The position numbers and the translations under genes are program-made. From the NCBI GenBank assembly GCA_900752215.1, contig CAADUO010000025.1:1-30614 (forward strand): 30,614 nucleotides of DNA, given 5' to 3'. Below, one piece after another: positions 15,649 to 22,450 of the stretch. Position 1 is the stretch's first letter. The number at the start of each line of letters is the position of its first letter. This DNA is from an uncultured Collinsella sp. (lineage in GTDB: Bacteria > Actinomycetota > Coriobacteriia > Coriobacteriales > Coriobacteriaceae). The notes below the pieces were generated by a model. It was not told where the DNA came from. It did not search any database and saw only the letters and a list, made by a program, of their open reading frames with translations.

Positions 15649-16206
15649 ATGTCCGATGCCGTTCGTGCCGAGAAAATCGCGCACGAGGTCGACGATGCCG
15701 CCCGCCAGCTCGCCCAGGCGGGCCGCTTGGACCTGACGCGCGAGTTTATCCAGCATGGCGACGTGACGGTCTATGCACATGTGACTTCGGTAGCGCGGAC
15801 GAGCCTGTCCTTTGCCGAGCGCCTGGGCCGCGTCGGTGTTTCGATCGACCGTGCCTCGCTGCTGCGCGGAGCCTTGTTACACGATTACTTTCTCTACGAT
15901 TGGCACGATCCCGACCCAAGCCATCGGCTGCATGGCTTTCGCCACCCGTTTTTTGCCCTAGCGCGCGCGGAGGAAGATTTTGAGCTGACGTCGCGCGAAC
16001 GGAATATTATCGTGCGGCATATGTTTCCGCTGGTGCCGGTGCCGCCGACGTGTCGTGAGGCTTGGATTGTGTGCCTGGCGGATAAATGGTGTGCTCTGCG
16101 CGAGACGGTCGCCGGCCGCCTGCCGCGCAAAGACGACGCGAACGATTTAAGCGAGGGTTCGAGCGACGGCTCGAGCAAAGATTCGAGTGAAAAGAGGAGA
16201 GGGTAG
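15649..16206 (+). CDS. HD domain-containing phosphohydrolase
   Basis: A 185-residue predicted metal-dependent phosphohydrolase; the substrate is unknown. The HD residues are H44 in VYAHVTSV, H78-D79 in LLHDYFLYDWHD and D145 in CLADKWCA, with additional conserved HGFRHP at 95-100 and RHMFPL at 123-128. The C-terminal 25 residues are a Ser/Asp/Lys-rich low-complexity tail (SSDGSSKDSSEKRRG). I chose the ATG at 15649 because AAGGAGG lies 5 nt upstream; the open frame starts earlier without a site. Only 3 bp separate it from the CmpB-type membrane protein gene, so the two are translationally coupled and probably act together. Confidence 0.88.
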   Translation: MSDAVRAEKIAHEVDDAARQLAQAGRLDLTREFIQHGDVTVYAHVTSVARTSLSFAERLGRVGVSIDRASLLRGALLHDYFLYDWHDPDPSHRLHGFRHPFFALARAEEDFELTSRERNIIVRHMFPLVPVPPTCREAWIVCLADKWCALRETVAGRLPRKDDANDLSEGSSDGSSKDSSEKRRG

Positions 16207-16209
16207 ACG

Positions 16210-17229
16210 GTGGGGACCGCGATCGACATGGCATTTGACGGCGCGACGCTTGCCGCTTGTCCGCTTTCGGCACTGGTGCTCTCGTTCGCCTTCTACGGGT
16301 TTTGCGGCTGGGCATGGGAATCGACGGTCTGCGCCATGCTCAACCACGGACGCTTTGCCAACAGCGGCTTTTTGCTGGGACCGTGTTGCCCCATCTATGG
16401 CGCGGGCGGCATTGCCTGCTGGCTGCTGTTGCGCGGAATTCCTGACGCGTCGAGCCAGTTTGTCGCTGCAGCACTCGTATGCAGCGTGATTGAGTACAGC
16501 GTAGGCGTGCTGTTGGAAAAAACAACGGGCGCTCGCTTTTGGGATTACTCGCACCTGCCGTTTAACTTGCACGGACGCATCTGCCTGTACTGGGCATGCG
16601 CGTTTGGCCTGGGTGCGCTGTGCATTTGCCGTTTAGTGGAGCCGGCATTGCTGGGGCTGCTTGGTCATCTGCCGGTGCTGATTGTGCGGCTGTCCGCCTT
16701 TATCGTCGCGGTCGCGATGATGGTCGACGCGTTGTGCTCGCTGGCGAGCTGGCGGCGTCTGTCCGATCAGCTGGAGCGCGTCCGGGCCGACCTTGCCGAC
16801 CGCATCAATGAGTCGCTTGCCGATGCCTCGGACTCAATGCTCGAACGTATTCCCGATTCTACGATTGACTCGGTGGCACAGACGCACATCCGTAGCCGTG
16901 CCGTTAACGCGTGGCTGGCCGAGCTGGGTGACGCCGCGCTCGATGCCCTGCGCGAGAAGGCTTCGATGCCGACGTTTATCGCGGATGGTGCTCGCGGCCT
17001 GGCGCTTGCCGCCCGCCGCGTGGCCGATGCCGCGCCGAACATGCCGCGTCCGTCGCTCAGTCGTCGCCTTGCCGGCAAGCGCATGAGCCGTCCGGTGCCA
17101 AGCGTGTCGCTCAGCCGCCGCGACCTACGCTTCTTTAACGCCTTCCCGCGTCTGCGCATCAATCGCTACGAAGGCGTCATTCGAGCAACTAATCTCCGCG
17201 ACCGAGCCCGCGAGCTGTTCCGCCACTAG
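16210..17229 (+). CDS. CmpB-type (PF06541, putative ABC-transporter type IV) membrane protein
   Basis: A 339-residue integral membrane protein. Hallmarks of PF06541 are FYGFCGWAWES (28-38), SGFLLGPCCPIYGAGG (52-67) and FWDYSHLPFNLHGRICLYW (110-128). About five membrane segments fill residues 16-180; the rest (180-339) is a long, basic, helical cytoplasmic tail. The function is unestablished; the ABC label is historical and no ATPase is nearby. A GTG at 16210 with GAGGAG upstream is the likely start, 3 bp after the HD gene stop; an ATG at 16228 is an alternative. The tail contains an Asp/Glu-rich helix (about 183-215) and an Arg-rich end. Confidence 0.85.
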   Translation: MGTAIDMAFDGATLAACPLSALVLSFAFYGFCGWAWESTVCAMLNHGRFANSGFLLGPCCPIYGAGGIACWLLLRGIPDASSQFVAAALVCSVIEYSVGVLLEKTTGARFWDYSHLPFNLHGRICLYWACAFGLGALCICRLVEPALLGLLGHLPVLIVRLSAFIVAVAMMVDALCSLASWRRLSDQLERVRADLADRINESLADASDSMLERIPDSTIDSVAQTHIRSRAVNAWLAELGDAALDALREKASMPTFIADGARGLALAARRVADAAPNMPRPSLSRRLAGKRMSRPVPSVSLSRRDLRFFNAFPRLRINRYEGVIRATNLRDRARELFRH

Positions 17230-17293
17230 CCGGGACGGGCGCGCTCACGGCTTCCTTGCTCGCGTATTTCCCGTTCGTTTCGCGTCCGTTGCC

Positions 17294-17325
17294 GCGCCGT
17301 TTCCAAGATTGCGGCGCCGTTTCCA
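17294..17325. repeat. 20-bp-spaced direct repeat upstream of the ammonium transporter gene
   Basis: GCGCCGTTTCCA occurs at 17294-17305 and again at 17314-17325, exactly 20 bp (two helical turns) apart, about 100 bp before the amt start codon. Looser CGCCGTTT/CGCCGCGTTT variants follow up to 17355. Spacing and position suit a nitrogen-response activator, but no known box is recognised. Confidence 0.45.
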
Positions 17326-17427
17326 TTCGACAACGCCGCGTTTAACAACGCCGTATCTGGTCTACACCAGTTGCCCCTCGGCCGCATTATGGGCGCCGAC
17401 AACGTTCATGCGACCAAGGGAGAGCGA

Positions 17428-18705
17428 ATGTACGATACGGGATCGACAACGTTTATGCTCATCTGCACCATGCTCGTGTTTTTAATGACACCGGGTCTGG
17501 CGTTTTTCTATGGCGGCCTGTCCAGGCGCAAAAATGTCATCAACACCATGCTCATGTGCTTTGGCGCCATTGGCCTGGTTGGTGTGCTGTGGATTGTTGC
17601 CGGCTGGTCGCTGGCCTATGGCGGTGACGGCTCGAGTCCATTTATTGGAGGCCTTGACCAGCTGCTGTGCCTGCCGGTGCTCAACCAGGTGCTGCAGGCG
17701 GCCGAGGGCAGTGCCGCGGACGGTGCCGTCTACCCTCAGATCATTAACATTGCCTTTCAGATGGCGTTTGCCATGATCACGGCCGCTATCGTTACGGGCA
17801 GCCTGGCCGGCCGCGTTAAGTTTGGCGCCATGACGGCTTTCCTGGGCATTTGGCTGCTCGTGGTCTATGCGCCGCTCGCCCACATGGTTTGGGGCGGCGA
17901 GGGCTCCTTTATCGGCGACATCATCGGCGCGCTCGACTTTGCCGGCGGCGACGTGGTGCACATTTCGTCCGGTCTTACGGGTCTGATCCTCTGCTTAATG
18001 CTCGGCCGTCGTCGCGGTTTTGGGATGGTGAGCTATCGCCCGCATAACGTGCCGTTTGTGGCGCTGGGCGCCGGGCTGCTTTGGTTTGGCTGGTTTGGCT
18101 TTAACGGCGGCAGTGAGTTCAAGGCCGATGCCGTGGCCGCGCTTGCCATCCTCAACACTGTGACGGCCAGCGCGGCGGGTATGGTCTCGTGGCTCGCCGT
18201 TGAGCGCGTGCACACCGGTCGACCCACGCTGGTGGGCGCTAGCACCGGTCTGGTCGCGGGCCTCGTGGTGGTCACGCCGGGCGCGGGCTTTGTCGAACCG
18301 TGGGCAGCGCTGGTTATGGGCTTGATCGTATCGCCTGTCTGCTACCTGGCCATCAGCCATCTTAAGACCAAGTTCGGCTACGACGATGCGCTCGACGCGT
18401 TTGGCTGCCACGGCATCGGCGGCATCTTGGGCGGCGTGCTCACGGGCCTGTTCTGCGTTCCGGAGCTCTCGTGGACCGGTAAGGGTGGTCTGTTCTACAC
18501 GGGCGACGTGTCGCTGCTCATCTCGCAGATTTTGGGCATTGTGGTGACGGTCGCTATTGTGCTGGTGCTCGACTTGGTAATCGCCGCGGTGGTCAAGGCA
18601 CTGTTCCGCGGCAGTCTGCGTGTGGACGAGGCAGACGAGGCGATGGGCCTGGATGCGAGTCAGCACGGCGAGAGCGCCTACCCTTCGTTCTCCGGACTCG
18701 ATTAG
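17428..18705 (+). CDS. amt: Ammonium transporter (Amt family)
   Basis: A channel that conducts ammonium/ammonia across the cytoplasmic membrane, 425 residues with about 11 membrane segments. Conserved features are TPGLAFFYGGL (21-31), the pore twin histidines H178 (GDVVHISSG) and H328 (AFGCHGIGG), and a C-terminal tail with ADEAMGLDASQHGESAY, which contacts P-II regulators in this family. The mature-type N-terminus starts directly in the first helix. I chose the ATG at 17428 because GGGAGAG lies just upstream; upstream in-frame codons have no site. The P-II gene follows 213 bp downstream, the standard amtB-glnK pairing. Confidence 0.96.
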   Translation: MYDTGSTTFMLICTMLVFLMTPGLAFFYGGLSRRKNVINTMLMCFGAIGLVGVLWIVAGWSLAYGGDGSSPFIGGLDQLLCLPVLNQVLQAAEGSAADGAVYPQIINIAFQMAFAMITAAIVTGSLAGRVKFGAMTAFLGIWLLVVYAPLAHMVWGGEGSFIGDIIGALDFAGGDVVHISSGLTGLILCLMLGRRRGFGMVSYRPHNVPFVALGAGLLWFGWFGFNGGSEFKADAVAALAILNTVTASAAGMVSWLAVERVHTGRPTLVGASTGLVAGLVVVTPGAGFVEPWAALVMGLIVSPVCYLAISHLKTKFGYDDALDAFGCHGIGGILGGVLTGLFCVPELSWTGKGGLFYTGDVSLLISQILGIVVTVAIVLVLDLVIAAVVKALFRGSLRVDEADEAMGLDASQHGESAYPSFSGLD

Positions 18706-18809
18706 CAGCTTCCCCAAGCACCGCACCTCGGCCTTCAATCGTCGTTTGCGTACCTTAAGTACGCGGCACTCCTCTTTCAGGCCGATCTGCGGCACTTGGG
18801 AAACCTGCT
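18706..18809. repeat. Nested palindromic element between amt and the P-II gene
   Basis: Three concentric inverted repeats: outer arms 18707-18725 and 18788-18806 (CCCAAGCACCGCA against TGCGGCACTTGGG, one mismatch, with flanking matches), middle arms 18728-18734 and 18779-18785 (TCGGCCT/AGGCCGA, exact), and inner arms GCGTAC/GTACGC at 18748-18764 around CTTAA. A degenerate second copy of the right outer arm (GGTCTGTGGCACCTGGAAAA) lies at about 18847-18866. It could fold as a long cruciform or RNA hairpin; there is no U-tract directly after it. Confidence 0.7.
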
Positions 18810-18918
18810 AAGACCTGTTAGTTGCACTTATCTGATCTACAAGGTTGGTCTGTGGCACCTGGAAAACCCGTGCCATGTGAGGGACAATTCATTTCTTTTT
18901 TGAAGAGAGGAATTCATT

Positions 18919-19257
18919 ATGAAAAAGATTACGGCGATCGTTCGTGCCGAAAAGCTTGAGGTTCTTAAAGACGCGCTGTTTGCCGCCGATGTTCGTGGCA
19001 TGACTATCAGCCAGGTGCAGGGCTGCGGCGCGCAGCATGGCTGGAAGGAATACGTGCGCGGCAACGAGTTGCTTGTCAACACGATCCCTAAGGTGCAGTT
19101 CACCCTCATCTGCGCCGATGAACATGTCGACGGAATTGTCGACATCATCTGCAACGCCGCCCGCACCGGCGCCGTTGGAGACGGCAAGATTTGGGTCGAG
19201 CCGGTCGAGGAAGTTATCCGCATCCGTACCGGCGAACACGGCCCCGCCGCGGTGTAG
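18919..19257 (+). CDS. P-II family nitrogen regulator (GlnB/GlnK type, no Tyr51)
   Basis: A trimeric signal protein of 112 residues that senses 2-oxoglutarate and ATP/ADP and gates Amt. KKITAIVRAEKLEVLKDAL opens the fold; the T-loop spans QHGWKEYVRGNELLVNTIPK (39-58); the C-loop region is ARTGAVGDGKIWVEPVEEVIRIRTGE. Position 51, uridylylated Tyr in enteric P-II, is Leu here, and position 46 is Val, so control is probably by ligand binding only. GAGAGG lies 8 nt before the ATG. Downstream of amt, it is most likely the Amt-plugging partner (GlnK role). Confidence 0.94.
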   Translation: MKKITAIVRAEKLEVLKDALFAADVRGMTISQVQGCGAQHGWKEYVRGNELLVNTIPKVQFTLICADEHVDGIVDIICNAARTGAVGDGKIWVEPVEEVIRIRTGEHGPAAV

Positions 19258-19331
19258 AATCGACCGTCTACCATCCGCAACGTTAAAATGCTGCAATGAG
19301 GCACAAGACTTGCGTTGTGGATGGACGGATT

Positions 19332-19994
19332 ATGGGTCGTAATAAATATCCCGAGGAGACGGTCGCGAAGATTCTCGACGCGGCGCTGGAGCTATTCTGC
19401 GTACAGGGTTATGAGGGGACGAGCATTCAAGACATCGTCGACCGCCTCGATGGCATGACCAAGGGCGCTGTCTATCATCACTTTAAGAGCAAAGAGGAGA
19501 TTTTCAACGCTGCATTTGATCGGGCGATGGCTCCCGTTGTTGAACGCCGCCGCGCGACGCTCGGTGCTGGCAATACGACCGGAGCCCAAAAGCTCAAGCG
19601 ACTGTACGCGCCCGAGTCTGTCGTTCCACAAATTGAGCTATGGGCACGCATGCATCCTGCGGCGGATCCGGCAAAAAGCTCGCGTCTACTGGCGATGCAG
19701 TACCAAGGCTCGTTCGACGAGTCGGCCGATGGCTATCTCTTGCCAGTGATCGAGGAGGGCATCGCCGACGGTTCCATTGCGTGCGAATGCCCGCGCGAAG
19801 CGGCGGAGGCCGTATCGTTGTTGGCGAATCTTTGGCTGCTGCCATTGTTCCGTCCGCTTGAATCCAAGGATCGAATGCTCGCTCGCGCGCAATGCTTGGC
19901 GCAGATGGCGGCCGCGGTGGGGCTCGATTTGGGTAATGAAGTGCTCCAGACAACGGCCCAGATTTGGGACGTATGGAACCGTGCCGGGTGGTAA
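19332..19994 (+). CDS. TetR/AcrR family transcriptional regulator (probable repressor of the MFS gene)
   Basis: A DNA-binding repressor of 220 residues. The N-terminal TetR domain reads ETVAKILDAALELFCVQGYEGTSIQDIV followed by GAVYHHFKSKEEIFNAAF (about residues 8-62; quoted in parts). The C-terminal ligand domain is helical and not family-specific. I chose the ATG at 19332 (MGRNKYPEE); an ATG at 19296 has no ribosome binding site. A weak GGACGG site precedes 19332 and lies within an imperfect stem (arms about 19263-19281 and 19312-19327). Two identical-type palindromes after the gene, ahead of the MFS gene, are its likely operators. A terminator at 20028-20049 separates the two genes. Confidence 0.9.
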   Translation: MGRNKYPEETVAKILDAALELFCVQGYEGTSIQDIVDRLDGMTKGAVYHHFKSKEEIFNAAFDRAMAPVVERRRATLGAGNTTGAQKLKRLYAPESVVPQIELWARMHPAADPAKSSRLLAMQYQGSFDESADGYLLPVIEEGIADGSIACECPREAAEAVSLLANLWLLPLFRPLESKDRMLARAQCLAQMAAAVGLDLGNEVLQTTAQIWDVWNRAGW

Positions 19995-19999
19995 TATAG

Positions 20000-20012
20000 A
20001 TACCAACGGTAT
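20000..20012. promoter_or_regulatory. TetR operator 1 (ATACCAACGGTAT)
   Basis: A short palindrome, ATACC-AAC-GGTAT, 5 bp after the tetR stop. With its flank GTAAT it matches operator 2 over ATACYAAYGGTATGTA. Confidence 0.55.
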
Positions 20013-20027
20013 GTAATCGATTTGTGA

Positions 20028-20049
20028 GGGTAGCCACGGCTGCCCTTTT
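20028..20049 (+). terminator. Intrinsic terminator of the TetR gene
   Basis: GGGTAGCC pairs with GGCTGCCC (8 bp, one T-G) around AC, followed by TTTTC. It lies between the two operator copies. Confidence 0.75.
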
Positions 20050-20060
20050 CAAGTCATTAA

Positions 20061-20081
20061 ATACATACTAATGGTATGTAT
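20061..20081. promoter_or_regulatory. TetR operator 2 overlapping the MFS gene promoter
   Basis: A perfect palindrome, ATACATAC-TAATG-GTATGTAT, ending 13 bp before the MFS start codon. It shares the core ATACYAAYGGTATGTA with operator 1, 60 bp upstream. Binding here would block transcription of the transporter gene. Confidence 0.65.
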
Positions 20082-20094
20082 AGGGGGCAGGCTT

Positions 20095-21357
20095 ATGGCT
20101 GGAATGCGGAGGAGCAATGTCTCGTTGGCGCAAAAAACAGTGCGATCTATCAGGCTTTTCGGTCTTCTTGTTGCACAGCTGTGCGCGTATTCGATGTTGT
20201 CGGCACTATGCTTTGCGTGCCCGCTTTACTTGTTCGATTGCAGCGGCTCGTCAACGTTATATGGTGCCGTCGCGGCGATAGCGTTCGTGCCGGGCGTGCT
20301 TGCGACTCCGGCTGGCGGAATCTTGGCGGATTGCGGGAGACATCGCGGGGTTCTTGCGGTGCTCGGCATTGTTCTGATGGCTGCATCACTGTTGTTTATC
20401 CCCATGAAGCGTTCGCTGCCTCTTGCCGTTGTCGTGGCAGCAATGCTTTGCGTCCAATATGGCATCCAATCGCTGCTGAAACCGATGCTTCAAATTGAGA
20501 CGGTGCACATGATGGGCCAAGAAAAAGTTGAGCGTGCCACAGCGTTGGTCTCGCAGGTAACCATGGCGAGCAATATCTTGGGGCCTGTAGTCGGGACGGC
20601 AGTCTATGGGTGCTTTGGTATCGATGCTCTATGCGAAACCGCGGCGTTGACGTTTGCGATGTCAGCCCTGCTGTTCGGGGGCACACTCAAGCGATATGCC
20701 TCATTTGGAATGACAGGGGACAGTACGACTTGCTCGACATGCCGAAGCGATTTCCGGGAGTCGATTCGGTACCTGGTTCAAAACGCATCATTGCTCGTTG
20801 TGTTTTTGCTTGCGGCTATTTTGAACCTTGCGTTAGTTGGGTTAACGATTGGTGCTCCCATTGTTGTTTCAAAGCATCTCGGAATACAGTCATCCTTTGT
20901 TGGGATTATTGAGGTGGCTATGGGCTTGGGCGGTCTTGTCGGCAGTGGTTTGGTCGGTATTTGGCCGCATCGTTTTTCCTTCAAGGGCATATGTCGATAT
21001 GTTGCGATGATCTGTTTTGGAGTCGTACCGATTATTGTCACGCTACTGAGCGGTCCTGATGAATTTGCGTTTACCGCGCTTGCGGCCGGCTCGGCATGGG
21101 TCATGGCGTGGGCAAGCATTACATCGGTTGAAATCGTTTCATTTGTTCAGCGGTCAGCGCCAAAGGAACTCTGCGGAAAAGTGCTGGCACTCGTTTATAT
21201 GATGCTTTCCTGTGCAACGCCTATTGGCCAATTGGTTTACGGGCTCGCATATGATCGATGGGCTCCGGCGATTGTATTCGCAGGAATGTTGGCGGTACTG
21301 ACGTTGACTACGGTGCAGTTTTATCGGCTGAAAAGTCGCTTGTGGCAATTGTCTTAA
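20095..21357 (+). CDS. MFS transporter, multidrug/macrolide efflux-like
   Basis: A 12-helix major facilitator of 420 residues, proton-coupled and probably an exporter. The hydrophobic pattern covers about residues 25-415 with a central cytoplasmic loop near 205-225. The loop-2/3 region reads GGILADCGRHRG, the usual MFS G-x-x-x-D-R-x-G-R type motif in weaker form. Relatives are MefA- or EntS-like efflux proteins. I chose the ATG at 20095 (MAGMRRSN) because AGGGGG lies about 10 nt upstream; a GTG-type extension to 20071 would put the start inside the operator. Control by the adjacent TetR protein is inferred from the operator pair. The gene is A+T-richer than its surroundings. Confidence 0.88.
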   Translation: MAGMRRSNVSLAQKTVRSIRLFGLLVAQLCAYSMLSALCFACPLYLFDCSGSSTLYGAVAAIAFVPGVLATPAGGILADCGRHRGVLAVLGIVLMAASLLFIPMKRSLPLAVVVAAMLCVQYGIQSLLKPMLQIETVHMMGQEKVERATALVSQVTMASNILGPVVGTAVYGCFGIDALCETAALTFAMSALLFGGTLKRYASFGMTGDSTTCSTCRSDFRESIRYLVQNASLLVVFLLAAILNLALVGLTIGAPIVVSKHLGIQSSFVGIIEVAMGLGGLVGSGLVGIWPHRFSFKGICRYVAMICFGVVPIIVTLLSGPDEFAFTALAAGSAWVMAWASITSVEIVSFVQRSAPKELCGKVLALVYMMLSCATPIGQLVYGLAYDRWAPAIVFAGMLAVLTLTTVQFYRLKSRLWQLS

Positions 21358-21418
21358 GGCGCAGGGACACCGTGGATTTGCGGAAGCATTGTTCCGCCGC
21401 GCCGGGACGCCATTGTCT

Positions 21419-21472
21419 GGGCATGCCTCACCTTCGTCTACAATATCGTGCAGACGAAGGAGAGGCATGCCC
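21419..21472. promoter_or_regulatory. 21-bp stem masking the ribosome binding site of the HAD gene
   Basis: The arms at 21419-21439 and 21452-21472 are inverted repeats with one mismatch around a 12-nt loop. The right arm contains the AAGGAG site (21457-21462) and abuts the ATG at 21473. Transcribed RNA would hide the ribosome binding site. It may instead, or also, act as the end of the MFS transcript. Confidence 0.65.
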
Positions 21473-22330
21473 ATGATCAAGATGTTCGCGAGTGATTTAG
21501 ACGGAACGCTGCTGAATGCCCTGCACGAAGCGGATGGGACCATCCGCCGTGCCATTCGCGAGCTGACCGAGGCTGGCCTGCATGTGGTTCCCGCGACCGG
21601 GCGCTCGACGCTGCCGGTCGGCGAGCATGGCTTTACGGGCCTGGCGCTCGATGCCTGCTGCTCTAACGGCTCCATCGTGCGCGACAGTCATGGCGAGGTG
21701 CTCAAGACCTGGACCATCGATCCGCAGATCACCGAGGAGCTGCTCAAGGAGTTCCCGGACATTTGCTTTGATTGCTCCACGCCCGATGGCATGTTCTCGA
21801 GCGGCTCGTTCGAGATGCATCAGGCGGGCTTTAAAAAGGACAGTCCTATCAAGCGCATCGTGATGCGCGGCATGCGTGCACGTGGCGGGTATCACGAGGA
21901 ACAGTATTTCGACCAGTCGATCGGTGACATTCTGCGCCACGATGTGTGCAAGATCAACTGCCGTGTGATCTCGCCCGAGCTGGAGCGCGACCTTAAGGCG
22001 TATTTGGCCGAGCGCTCGGACCGCGTGGTCAACGCGCCGTTCGATCCGGTGATGTTCGAGATCACGGACGTGGCGTGCAACAAGGGCGAGAGCGTGGCGT
22101 GGCTGGCGGGCTACTACGGTATTGCCGAGGACGAGGTCGCGGTCTACGGCGACGGCGGCAACGATATCGCCATGCTCAAGCGTTTCCGTCACAGCTACGC
22201 GACCAAAAACGGCAGTGACGCGGCCAAGGCCGCCGCGAGCGTGACCATCGGCAGTTGCATGGTCCACGCCGTTCCCAAGCATATGCTCGCCACCATGCGC
22301 AAGCAAAACTCCCGCACCGTCATCGAATAA
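21473..22330 (+). CDS. Cof-type HAD-IIB family hydrolase
   Basis: A sugar-phosphate or nucleotide phosphatase-type HAD enzyme, 285 residues, cytosolic. Motif I is SDLDGTLL with nucleophile D8 and D10, motif II the Thr of PATGRS, motif III Lys204 in CNKGESV, and motif IV GDGGNDIAM (D227, N230, D231). The IIB cap lies between (about 80-190). The start MIKMFASDLDGT is the standard beginning of the family and has AAGGAG 10 nt upstream; an ATG two codons earlier (21467) is only 4 nt from that site. The substrate is not predictable. The ribosome binding site is inside a long stem, which suggests post-transcriptional control. Confidence 0.93.
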   Translation: MIKMFASDLDGTLLNALHEADGTIRRAIRELTEAGLHVVPATGRSTLPVGEHGFTGLALDACCSNGSIVRDSHGEVLKTWTIDPQITEELLKEFPDICFDCSTPDGMFSSGSFEMHQAGFKKDSPIKRIVMRGMRARGGYHEEQYFDQSIGDILRHDVCKINCRVISPELERDLKAYLAERSDRVVNAPFDPVMFEITDVACNKGESVAWLAGYYGIAEDEVAVYGDGGNDIAMLKRFRHSYATKNGSDAAKAAASVTIGSCMVHAVPKHMLATMRKQNSRTVIE

Positions 22331-22358
22331 TGTGACAAAGGGACTGCCCTTCGTCACA
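22331..22358. terminator. Hairpin directly after the HAD gene
   Basis: TGTGACAAAGGG pairs with CCCTTCGTCACA (12 bp, one mismatch) around ACTG, starting right after the stop codon. No U-run follows, so it may act as a 3'-end stabiliser or be a repeat-family copy rather than a full terminator. Confidence 0.5.
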
Positions 22359-22384
22359 TCCTAAATATTGCCTTTACGTGTTGA

Positions 22385-22430
22385 TGCACACGGTGTGCAA
22401 TAATACTCGCACTGTGCAATAGCGCACAGT
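22385..22430. promoter_or_regulatory. Pair of palindromes upstream of the TetR/activase operon
   Basis: TGCACAC-G-GTGTGCA (22385-22399) is a perfect 15-bp palindrome; ACTGTGC-AATAGC-GCACAGT (22411-22430) is a second perfect inverted repeat sharing the TGTGC/GCACA halves. Both lie within 70 bp of the TetR start codon, a position suited to autoregulation. A TAATAC -10-like hexamer sits between them at 22401-22406, but no well-spaced -35 is evident. Confidence 0.6.
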
Positions 22431-22450
22431 CTGAGTAACAAGGAGGACGC

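Noticed and set aside
17482..17961. Minus-strand frames under the ammonium transporter
   Set aside because: Antisense shadows; the plus frame shows the Amt pore histidines and signature.
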